A DNA stretch of 64,000 nt from Ruegeria sp. HKCCSA071 (lineage in GTDB: Bacteria; Pseudomonadota; Alphaproteobacteria; Rhodobacterales; Rhodobacteraceae): positions 62,001-126,000 of the forward strand of contig NZ_JAEDOX010000007.1 of NCBI RefSeq assembly GCF_017872555.1, in the 5' to 3' direction. Under the pieces are notes generated by a model that worked only from the letters and a program-made list of their open reading frames with translations, did no database searches and was not told where the DNA came from. The position numbers and the translations under genes are program-made. Below are positions 8,855 through 16,811 of the stretch, piece after piece; positions within the stretch are counted from its first letter, which is position 1, and each line of letters begins with the position of its first letter.

Positions 8855-9615
8855 GACGTCCTACGACCCTGACAGCCTATGCGTTCCTGTATCTGCTGTT
8901 TCTGTACCTGCCGGTTTTGTTCCTGCCTTTGTTCTCTTTCAACAGCGGCACAATCGTTGCGTTCCCGATTAAGGGCTGGACACTGGACTGGTATCGGAAG
9001 CTGGACGAGCAGGACACGTTGATCCAGGCCCTTTGGAATTCGCTTGCTGTCGGCACTGTTGTTGCCCTTCTGTCGACCGCCATGGGATTGTTCGCCGCCC
9101 GTGCCTTTGTTCGGTACCGTTTTCGGGGTCAACGCGCGGCAGAAGGTCTTGTTATGCTGCCTTTGGTGATCCCGGGCATAATCGTCGCCTCTTCAATGCT
9201 GGTCCTGTTTCTGTTCCTCGGTCTCAAGCCGTCTTTGCTGACCGTCATTCTGGGCCATACGTTTCTCGCGCTGCCGTTCTCTGTCTCGATCCTGAAATCC
9301 GCCTTTGATGACTTTGACGCATCCCTGGAGGAAGCATCTTACGATCTGGGCGTTGGAGTGTTTGAAACCTTCCGTCGCGTGACGCTTCCGGTCGTCGCTC
9401 CCGGTATCGTAGCCAGTGTTTTGGTCACGTTCACCGTCAGTTTCGATGAATTCGTCCTCGCCTTTTTCCTGTCGGGCAACCAGCCAACCCTGCCGGTTTA
9501 CATCTGGAGCCAGATACGCTTCCCCGCCAAGCTTCCAAACGTTTTGGCACTGGGATCGATCCTGTTGCTAACCTCGGTCCTTCGGGATGCGGTAAGACCA
9601 CGGTTTTACGTATGA
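8851..9615 (+). CDS. ABC importer permease 2 (PotC-like), C-terminus lost at a deletion junction
   Basis: The frame gives 254 residues. The first ~243 are a normal PotC-like permease with an EAA loop (LEEASYDLGVGVFETFRRVTLP) and a late helix ending LALGSILLLTSV. After that the frame reads a foreign tail (LRDAVRPRFYV) that is the out-of-frame translation of the ATPase Walker A region. So the last part of the permease, the intergenic region and the start of the ATPase gene are missing at about 9570-9577. The permease may have lost only its final cytoplasmic end and could still fold. An assembly error is the other explanation. Confidence 0.75.
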   Translation: MRRPTTLTAYAFLYLLFLYLPVLFLPLFSFNSGTIVAFPIKGWTLDWYRKLDEQDTLIQALWNSLAVGTVVALLSTAMGLFAARAFVRYRFRGQRAAEGLVMLPLVIPGIIVASSMLVLFLFLGLKPSLLTVILGHTFLALPFSVSILKSAFDDFDASLEEASYDLGVGVFETFRRVTLPVVAPGIVASVLVTFTVSFDEFVLAFFLSGNQPTLPVYIWSQIRFPAKLPNVLALGSILLLTSVLRDAVRPRFYV

Positions 9616-10559
9616 TCGCGGGCTTTCAGGAACCCACCAGGGGAAAGGTGCTGATTGACGGTCAGGATATGGAAGGGGTGCCCGCCAACAACCGCCCAAC
9701 GAATATGGTTTTCCAAAGCTACGCAATCTTCCCGCATCTCAATGTCGGGAACAACGTTGCCTACGGGTTGCGGGGCAAAGCGCCCAAGGCCGAGATCGAC
9801 CAGCGCGTCGCCGAAGCCTTGGAAATGGTCGAACTGGGTGGTCTTCAGGATCGCGGTGCAAGCGAGTTGTCGGGCGGGCAGCGTCAAAGGGTGGCGCTTG
9901 CCCGCGCGCTGATCATGCGGCCAAAGGTGTTACTTCTGGATGAACCCCTGTCAGCGCTCGACAAGAAGCTGCGCGAACAGATGCAGTTCGAAATGCGCAA
10001 TCTGCAACAGTCGCTTGGCATTACCTTTGTGATGGTCACGCATGATCAGTACGAGGCGATGACCATGTCCGACCGTATCGGCGTAATGTTCAATGGACAA
10101 CTCAAACAGGTGGACACGCCAACAACGCTTTATGCCCGACCCTGCGACCAGCAAGTGGCCAACTTCATCGGTGAGATGAACATATTGCCAGCCCAATTGC
10201 TGGGTGAAAGCGATGACACGTTGTCAATCGATGCGGCTGCTTTCGGGCGGATGGATATCGAGAGAAATCCCAATGTGGCGACCAGCGCCAGAAACATGAA
10301 TATCGGTATTCGGCCGGAACAGCTGGAGATTGCTGTAGACCGGCCTGAAGACTACCCATCAACGGTTCAGGGTACTGTCAGCAACGTCGCCTTCTACGGT
10401 GAGAATATTCACTACCACATTCAGGTGGCTGGGGCCGAGAAACCAATCTCGGTCTCGGTTCCAAACTATTTTCATACGGTCGATTTCAAACGCGGCGACG
10501 CTGTTTGGCTTGGGCTTCAGGCGGCCAGTGTGATCGATCTTGGTACGAACTCGGAATAA
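9612..10559 (+). pseudogene. ABC importer ATPase (PotA-like) lacking its N-terminus and translated Walker A
   Basis: From the first available ATG (9612) the 315-residue product starts at MIAGFQ. It keeps the Q-loop (MVFQSYAIFPHL), signature ([15 protein letters not shown]), Walker B (LLLDEPLSALD), switch His (MVTHDQ) and the TOBE-like C-terminal domain. The Walker A sequence G-P-S-G-C-G-K-T-T is still in the DNA at about 9576-9602 in this frame. However, no ATG, GTG or TTG lies between it and the last upstream stop at 9447-9449, so it should not be translated. The product could not bind ATP normally. It probably needs a substitute ATPase, or the operon's importer is dead. Confidence 0.8.
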
Positions 10560-10576
10560 AACAGAGGGAGGATAGA

Positions 10577-11638
10577 ATGAAACTTCAGGGAATTGCGGCC
10601 TTCGCATGTGCGACGGCGTTAACGACAGGCAGTGCCAGTGCAGGCGGTGCCGATCTGACGGTTTTTGACTGGTCGGGATATGAAGATCCCGGGTTCTTTG
10701 CCAGTTACATGGAAAAATACGGGGACGAAGCGCCAAGCTACTCCTATTTCGGAAGCCAGGAAGAAGCCTTTACCAAGCTGAGCTCCGGCTTTACTGCTGA
10801 TCTGGCGCATCCTTGTTCCGACGCGGTCAGAAAATGGGTCGCAGCCGATCTGATTCAGCCTTTGGATGAAAGCAAGCTGACCAACTGGGTGGATGTGCTG
10901 CCCGAGATCAAAGAGGTCGACGCCATCGTTCTGGACGGCCAGCTTTACATGCTGCCGTTCGAATGGGGGAACACGGGCCTTATCTATCGCACCGACAAGA
11001 TCTCGGGGGATGATATCTCGCTGCAACTGATGGCGGACCCGGCCTATGCGGGCAAAATCGCCATCCCGGATGCCGCATCGTCAGCTTATGCCCTGGCCGC
11101 GCTGGCCACCGGAAACGCGGATGACTACACCGACCTGAGTGATGAGCAATTCAAGGAAGCATCGGATTTCCTGCGCTCGATCCACCCGAATATGCGCTTT
11201 TACTGGTCCGACGCGGGTCAGTTTGACCAGGCCATGACCAGTGGCGAGATCGAAATGGGGTGGGCCTGGAACCAGTCCGAACTGAACCTGATCTGGAACG
11301 AAGTGCCCGCCGCCATGATGCGTGATGTGGACAAAGGCATTGCGACCTGGGCGTGTGGCTATGTGCATCTGAAATCGTCCACGACACCGGTCGATCAGGT
11401 CTATGACCTTTTGAACGCGCTTACGGACCCTGCCAGTGGTCAGTACATCATCGACAACTGGGGCTATCCGCATTCCAACGCAAAAGCGTTCGAAATCGCC
11501 GATCAGGCCAATATCGATGCTTATGGTTTCTCCGATCCCAAAAGCTTTTTCGAAGGCAGCTTGTTCTTTGACGCTGTGAACCCCGAGCTTGAGGCAAAGA
11601 TGCTGGCCGAATTCGAGCGGATCAAAGCCGGCTTCTAA
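10577..11638 (+). CDS. periplasmic substrate-binding protein (PotD-like)
   Basis: About 353 residues from ATG 10577, preceded by GAGGGAGGA. It has a signal peptide of about 23 residues ending S-A-S-A. The mature protein begins with the family's LTVFDWSGYEDPGFFASY pattern and belongs to the spermidine/putrescine-type solute-binding proteins that also serve choline-like and other amines. Its role is to capture the ligand for the adjacent permeases. A stem-loop follows its stop codon. The ligand is inferred only from the catabolic neighbours to be a methylated amine. Confidence 0.88.
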   Translation: MKLQGIAAFACATALTTGSASAGGADLTVFDWSGYEDPGFFASYMEKYGDEAPSYSYFGSQEEAFTKLSSGFTADLAHPCSDAVRKWVAADLIQPLDESKLTNWVDVLPEIKEVDAIVLDGQLYMLPFEWGNTGLIYRTDKISGDDISLQLMADPAYAGKIAIPDAASSAYALAALATGNADDYTDLSDEQFKEASDFLRSIHPNMRFYWSDAGQFDQAMTSGEIEMGWAWNQSELNLIWNEVPAAMMRDVDKGIATWACGYVHLKSSTTPVDQVYDLLNALTDPASGQYIIDNWGYPHSNAKAFEIADQANIDAYGFSDPKSFFEGSLFFDAVNPELEAKMLAEFERIKAGF

Positions 11639-11651
11639 CACAACCCATCAT

Positions 11652-11671
11652 CCGGGGCCTAAGGGCTCCGG
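11652..11671 (+). terminator. intercistronic stem-loop after the binding-protein gene
   Basis: CCGGGGCC, a TAAG loop, then GGCTCCGG form an 8-base stem with one G-T pair, 13 bases after the stop. There is no T-run, so it more likely stabilises the upstream mRNA or limits read-through than ends transcription completely. Confidence 0.5.
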
Positions 11672-11692
11672 AATCCAACAACAGGAAAACGC

Positions 11693-13765
11693 GTGATTAT
11701 GTCGAACGCGAACCCATATGCTCTGCTTTTCGAACCGGTCCAGATCGGGCCGGTGACAGCCAGAAACCGCTTTTATCAGGTGCCGCATTGCACCGGGATG
11801 GGGCATCTCAGACCGCGGGCGGACGCTGCCGTACGGGGAATGAAAGCAGAAGGTGGCTGGGCCGTGGTGTCCAATCAGGAGACCGAGATTCATCCAACCT
11901 CGGACTTGTCCCCGTTCCCCGAAGGGCGATTGTGGGACGCACGCGATGTGCCTGCGCTGCGGCTGATGACGGATGCAGTGCATGCACATGGCGCGCTGGC
12001 GGCCATACAGTTGGTTCATAACGGCAACCACGCGCAAAACCTGCTAACCCGCGCTCCGGTTCTTGCACCGTCCGAAATGTCTGTGGATACGACGCAACCA
12101 AAGCACGCGCAGGCCATGGACAAGGCCGATATCCGGGAGCTCCGCCGTTGGCACCGCGACGCGGCCCTGCGCGCGAAAGAGGCCGGGTTTGACATCGTTT
12201 ATGTCTATGCCGGGCACAACATGACATTGGCGCAGCATTTCATGCTGCCCCATATGAACCAGCGCAGCGATGAATATGGGGGGGCGCTTGAAAATCGTGT
12301 GCGGCTGACCCGTGAGTTGCTGGAAGATACCCACGATGCCATAGGCGACAGCTGTGCCGTCGCGTTCCGCTTTGCCATTGACGAGATGATGGGCGCCGAC
12401 GGTATGCAGGCGGCAGAAGAAGGCCGCTCTGTTGTCGAGCTATTGGCCGATCTTCCCGATCTGTGGGACGTGAATGTGGCGGATTGGTCCAATGACAGCG
12501 CAACGACCCGTTTCCAACCGGAAGATGGCTATCAGAACGCGTTTCTGTCCCACGTCAAACAGATCACCCGAAAACCTGTTGTTGGCGTTGGCCGACTGAC
12601 GTCCCCGGACATGATGCTGTCGATGGTCAAAAAGGGAATTGTCGACCTCATCGGTGCCGCGCGGCCATCCATTGCGGACCCTTTCATACCAAAAAAGATC
12701 GAGGAAGGCAGGATCGACGAAATCCGCGAATGCATCGGCTGCAATATCTGCGTGTCGTCGGACAATCTGGGTATTCCGATCCGCTGCACACAAAACCCAA
12801 CGATGGGCGAGGAATGGCGCCGTGGCTGGCACCCCGAGATCATCGCGCCGAAAAAAAGCGAGGCCGAAGTGCTGGTCATCGGCGGCGGACCTGCGGGGTT
12901 GGAATGCACTATGCAATTGGCACGGCGCGGGTATCAGGTGACACTGGCCGAGGCCTCGGCCGAACTTGGTGGACGGGTTGGAAGGGAAAGTAGACTTCCC
13001 GGCCTCGCCGCTTGGTCGCGGGTGGTTGACTATCGCCTGAACGATCTGAAACAGCGGGCCAATGTTCAGTTATTCACTGACAGCAAGCTCGAAGCCAGAC
13101 AAGTCGCCGAGCTTGGCATCGAACATGTCTTTGTTGCAACCGGCAGCCATTGGCGTGCCGATGGAGTGGGTCGCAATACGCAACGCCGCCTGCCTAGGGT
13201 CACGCCGGATGCCAAGGTGTTGACGCCTGATGACATCATGAAAGGCGTTCTGCCCCCGGACGGCCCGGTGATGATCTATGATGATGATCACATCTATCTG
13301 GCGGGGGTGATTGCCGAGAAATTGGCGACAGCCGGATATCAGGTCATTTTTGCCACGCCAGAGAGTTTGGTTTCAGCCTACGCCGTTCATACTTTGGAAC
13401 AGTCCCGCATTCAGGCCCGAATGATCGAACTGGGGGTGGATATCCGCTGCAATCAGGTGCTTGCGGCGGTTCAGGGCGACGCGGTGCGGATCGGCTGTGT
13501 CTTTTCTGGTCGCGAAACTGAAATCCCGTGCGCCTCAACTGTTCTGGTGACCGAGCGCCAGCGTGAAACCGCCCTTTTCGACAGCCTGAAGGGCGCCGGT
13601 TTGAAGACGCTTGACCTCATTGGTGATGCCGCGTCGCCGGGATTGATCGCAGACGCGGTTTTTGCCGGCCATCGCGCCGCCCGCGACTTCGAGCGCCCAA
13701 AGGCCGATGCAGACAAAGACTGGTTTCGCCGTGAGATTATTGATTTGGCAGAGGATGCGACATGA
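11693..13765 (+). CDS. TMADH/dimethylamine-dehydrogenase-family iron-sulfur flavoprotein
   Basis: A 690-residue enzyme. Residues 1-350 form an Old-Yellow-Enzyme-like FMN barrel, followed by a 4Fe-4S site (C347-I-G-C350-N-I-C353 and C365) and a two-domain dinucleotide-binding region (VLVIGGGPAGLE near residue 395). The cysteine in YQVPHCTG (residue 33) matches the position that carries the 6-S-cysteinyl-FMN in trimethylamine dehydrogenase. Close relatives demethylate trimethylamine, dimethylamine, dimethylglycine or N-methylproline. The start is GTG 11693 (better spacing to AGGA) or ATG 11699. It overlaps the MttB gene by four bases, so the two act in one pathway. Confidence 0.85.
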   Translation: MIMSNANPYALLFEPVQIGPVTARNRFYQVPHCTGMGHLRPRADAAVRGMKAEGGWAVVSNQETEIHPTSDLSPFPEGRLWDARDVPALRLMTDAVHAHGALAAIQLVHNGNHAQNLLTRAPVLAPSEMSVDTTQPKHAQAMDKADIRELRRWHRDAALRAKEAGFDIVYVYAGHNMTLAQHFMLPHMNQRSDEYGGALENRVRLTRELLEDTHDAIGDSCAVAFRFAIDEMMGADGMQAAEEGRSVVELLADLPDLWDVNVADWSNDSATTRFQPEDGYQNAFLSHVKQITRKPVVGVGRLTSPDMMLSMVKKGIVDLIGAARPSIADPFIPKKIEEGRIDEIRECIGCNICVSSDNLGIPIRCTQNPTMGEEWRRGWHPEIIAPKKSEAEVLVIGGGPAGLECTMQLARRGYQVTLAEASAELGGRVGRESRLPGLAAWSRVVDYRLNDLKQRANVQLFTDSKLEARQVAELGIEHVFVATGSHWRADGVGRNTQRRLPRVTPDAKVLTPDDIMKGVLPPDGPVMIYDDDHIYLAGVIAEKLATAGYQVIFATPESLVSAYAVHTLEQSRIQARMIELGVDIRCNQVLAAVQGDAVRIGCVFSGRETEIPCASTVLVTERQRETALFDSLKGAGLKTLDLIGDAASPGLIADAVFAGHRAARDFERPKADADKDWFRREIIDLAEDAT

Positions 13766-15336
13766 ACAGCACCAATGAAACAACCCGTTCACGTCGTCGC
13801 GGGGGCGGCGGGCGCGCAGCGCGTCTGAAGGTACAAGAGACGACCACGGGTAACGAAGCCGTACGTGGGGGTCTGAGCGGCGGACGCTATAAACCTCTGA
13901 GTCAAATCGACATGGAGAACATCCATCATGCAGCCCTGACCGTCCTGGAACAAACCGGCATTACCGATCATTTTCCGGAGTTGCTTGATCTGGTGCTTCC
14001 CAAAGGTGCAGTGCTGAGTGACCTGAACCGGCTGTGCTTTCCACGCGCCTTGATGGAAGACATCCTGGCAGGCGCCGCCAAGGAGTTTTACGTCTATGCC
14101 CGAGGGGAACGCGAAGGCAAGGACGACATGCATTGCACGGCAGAAAGCGTCTATTTCGCCAATTCCGGCACCGCGGTGACAACATTCGATTCCAAAACCA
14201 AAACCTATCGTCCGTCGGTTCTGCGTGATGTTTATGATTTCACCCGCCTGGTCGACCGTTTGGAAAACATCCACATGCTGGGCGACACGGTTCTGGCGAC
14301 GGATGTGACCGATGATTTCACCCATGACATGAACACCATTTATGCCATGCTTGCAGGCAGCCAAAAGCCCGCCTGCCTAACGTTCCGCGACCGCAGCCAC
14401 ATCCCACATGCCATCCGCATGTTTGACCTGGCTCAGGGCGGCGAGGGGGCTTTCCTGAAAAAGCCAAGCGTCATATTTGGCGGCTGCCCCATTGTTTCCC
14501 CTCTGCGGATCGGCAAGGAAAACATGGAAATCCTGATCGATACTGCCAAGCTGGGCCTGACTGTCGATCTGGCCGTGCCGCCTCAAGCCGGGGCCACGGC
14601 TCCGGCGACGCTTGCGGGAACGCTGGTTCAGACCGTGGCCGAAACACTTGCCTGTGTCGCCATCGTCAACCTGATTACGCCGGGTTGCCCCATCTGCTTT
14701 GCGGCCTGGCCCTTCATTACGGACCTGCGCAGCGGGTCTTTTACTGGCGGCAGCGGCGAACAGGCGCTGATCGGTGCCGCAGCAATTCAGATGGGCAACT
14801 TCTACGGCCTTCCTACCTCGGTGGGTGCAGGTATGACCGATGCAAAAATACCTGATGCGCAATACGGGCTGGAAAAGGCGCTGACCTTTACCCTTGCAGC
14901 GCATGCCGGTGCCAATCGCCTGTGCGAGTTTGGTGGCATGATCGGTAGTCTTATGGGGTGCAGCTTTGAAAGCATGGTCATCGATGACGAAGCGGGCGGT
15001 ATGATTCTGCGATCGTTACGCGGGATAGAGGTTACTGATGAAACCATGGCGGTGGATGTGATCCACCAATGTGCCATAGATCCGGGTCATTTCCTCGGCA
15101 ATCCTCACACGCTGAGCTATATGAACAGCGAATTCGTCTACCCTCAGCTGATGGACCGTGAGCGCACGGATACTTGGGAGAATGAGGGGAAAACTGATCT
15201 GTTGGACCGCGCCCGCGACAAGGCGAATTCCATCCTCGACAGCCATTTCCCGAACTATTTTGGCGCCTTGGACGCTCGGGTGCGCGAAGAATTCCCCATT
15301 ATACTTAGCGCAGAAAGTATGGCCCGCCATGGATAA
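13762..15336 (+). CDS. MttB-family methyltransferase, non-pyrrolysine
   Basis: A 524-residue protein of the trimethylamine methyltransferase (MttB, COG5598) family, with a basic, glycine-rich N-terminal tail and a TIM-barrel body. It has no in-frame TAG, so it is the pyrrolysine-free type, whose known members demethylate glycine betaine, proline betaine, carnitine and similar quaternary amines. Those enzymes hand the methyl group to a corrinoid protein, and none is encoded in this window. It overlaps the flavoprotein gene upstream and the aminotransferase downstream (8 bases). The substrate is therefore probably a quaternary amine whose demethylated product is processed by the neighbours. Confidence 0.85.
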   Translation: MNSTNETTRSRRRGGGGRAARLKVQETTTGNEAVRGGLSGGRYKPLSQIDMENIHHAALTVLEQTGITDHFPELLDLVLPKGAVLSDLNRLCFPRALMEDILAGAAKEFYVYARGEREGKDDMHCTAESVYFANSGTAVTTFDSKTKTYRPSVLRDVYDFTRLVDRLENIHMLGDTVLATDVTDDFTHDMNTIYAMLAGSQKPACLTFRDRSHIPHAIRMFDLAQGGEGAFLKKPSVIFGGCPIVSPLRIGKENMEILIDTAKLGLTVDLAVPPQAGATAPATLAGTLVQTVAETLACVAIVNLITPGCPICFAAWPFITDLRSGSFTGGSGEQALIGAAAIQMGNFYGLPTSVGAGMTDAKIPDAQYGLEKALTFTLAAHAGANRLCEFGGMIGSLMGCSFESMVIDDEAGGMILRSLRGIEVTDETMAVDVIHQCAIDPGHFLGNPHTLSYMNSEFVYPQLMDRERTDTWENEGKTDLLDRARDKANSILDSHFPNYFGALDARVREEFPIILSAESMARHG

Positions 15337-16693
15337 CTCAAACGCCAAGCAATGGGACAATGATCACTTCCTGCATCCGTGGGAAGGGATGGAGGCTTTG
15401 GGTGAAAACGACCGCACGTTTATCGAAGGAGCCAGCGGCATTCATCTGATAAACGAAAAGGGCGAACGCCTGATCGACGGACCGGGGGGTATGTGGTGTA
15501 CTCAGATCGGGTATGGGCGCGCGGAAATGGCCGAAGCAATGGCCGAGCAAGCCCGGAACCTTGCCTATTTCTCACCCTTCAACAACACCAACTCGACTGC
15601 GGCACATTTTGCCCGCGAAATCGCCAAACGCGCGCCGGGCGACCTGAATAATGTCTTCTTTACAACCGGCGGTTCGACTGCGGTTGATACAGCCATCCGG
15701 TTTGTTCATTTCCGCAACAACCTTGTGGGTCGGCCGGAGAAAAAGAAAATCATTTCAAGGCAAAAAGCCTATCACGGAAGCACATATCTGGCAGCCAGCG
15801 TCAGTGGGAAGGAACGTGACAGGCTCTGGCTCGACAAGGCCGACGACCTGGCGCATTTCCTGCCGAACGTGAACCCACTTTACCGCACGCCCGGTCAAAG
15901 CGATGAAAATTTTCTGAACGAGAAAGTTGCTGATCTCGAAAACGCCATTGTGGCACTTGGCCCGGAAAACGTTGCCGCTTTTATCGCTGAGCCGGTTTTG
16001 GCCTCGGGCGGCGTCATTGTGCCACCAATTGGGTATCACGCACGCTGCCTGAACATCTGCAGGAAGTATGATGTTCTGTATATTTCCGACGAGGTCGTTA
16101 CGGCTTTCGGGCGATTGGGTCATTGGTTCGCCTCCGAGGCTGTCTTTGGCATTCAACCTGACATAATTACCTGCGCCAAGGGGATGACATCCGGGTATGC
16201 GCCGATGGGGGCCGCGATTATCTCAGACCGGTTGATTGCGGATGTTGCGGGAAAAGATGCCACCTTTTCGAATGGATATACCTATTCGGGCCATCCGGTC
16301 AGCGCGGCAGCCGGGTTGAAAAACATCGAGATTATCGAGCGGGAAAAGATACTCGAACACGTTCGAGAAGTCGGTCCGGTTTTTCAGGATCAACTTCAGC
16401 AGTTACGTCAGATTGACATCGTGGCTGATGCGCGTGGGATGGGATTGATGGGGTGTGTTCAGTGCTCAGTCGATGGCGATCCCCAAAGCGAGCTGGGGCG
16501 CGACTATGAGATTGGCAGCCGTATCGATATGGAATGCCAAAAACGCGGTCTGCTTGTACGGCCCGTGATCAACATGTGTGTTCTTTCACCGCCCCTCATC
16601 ATTTCAAAAAGCGAAATCGAACATATGTTTGCTATTCTGCGAGAAGGGCTAGAAGCGACATCCGAATGGCTCGGCAAGATTAGTAACCGGTGA
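15329..16693 (+). CDS. class III PLP aminotransferase (omega-amino acid:pyruvate type)
   Basis: About 454 residues from ATG 15329. The longer open frame overlaps mttB deeply and is not needed. Fold type I signatures: FTTGGSTAVDTAIR, the acidic ISDEVVTAFGRLG segment and the PLP lysine in CAKGMTSGYAPMG (about K284). The family includes beta-alanine-, taurine- and putrescine-pyruvate aminotransferases. As the last gene of the methylated-amine operon it would act on the primary amine left after demethylation, giving a semialdehyde plus an amino acid. The exact amine cannot be read from sequence. Confidence 0.85.
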   Translation: MDNSNAKQWDNDHFLHPWEGMEALGENDRTFIEGASGIHLINEKGERLIDGPGGMWCTQIGYGRAEMAEAMAEQARNLAYFSPFNNTNSTAAHFAREIAKRAPGDLNNVFFTTGGSTAVDTAIRFVHFRNNLVGRPEKKKIISRQKAYHGSTYLAASVSGKERDRLWLDKADDLAHFLPNVNPLYRTPGQSDENFLNEKVADLENAIVALGPENVAAFIAEPVLASGGVIVPPIGYHARCLNICRKYDVLYISDEVVTAFGRLGHWFASEAVFGIQPDIITCAKGMTSGYAPMGAAIISDRLIADVAGKDATFSNGYTYSGHPVSAAAGLKNIEIIEREKILEHVREVGPVFQDQLQQLRQIDIVADARGMGLMGCVQCSVDGDPQSELGRDYEIGSRIDMECQKRGLLVRPVINMCVLSPPLIISKSEIEHMFAILREGLEATSEWLGKISNR

Positions 16694-16750
16694 ATGGTGC
16701 GGGCAATTTGGCGCTAGATTTTGCAGAACTGGATGGACAGACATTTTGTA

Positions 16751-16785
16751 CTCACCCACTACCAGTGTAAATGGTGGTGGGTGAG
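16751..16785. terminator. strong stem-loop at the convergent end of the amine operon
   Basis: CTCACCCACTACCA, a 7-base loop, then TGGTGGTGGGTGAG form a 14-base stem with one G-T pair. It lies between the convergent aminotransferase and phosphoesterase genes, so it can serve both strands. There is no long T-run. Confidence 0.65.
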
Positions 16786-16811
16786 ATTATCTAAGCAGCA
16801 AGCCGGTTAGA

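Noticed and set aside
8851..10559. A functional permease-ATPase fusion made by ribosomal frameshifting
   Set aside because: A -1 shift near 9570-9600 could join the frames, but there is no slippery heptamer or obvious stimulatory structure, and the permease end is missing. A deletion or assembly error is simpler.
13762..15336. Pyrrolysine-encoding MttB
   Set aside because: There is no in-frame TAG; the gene is a standard open frame, so it is the non-pyrrolysine type.
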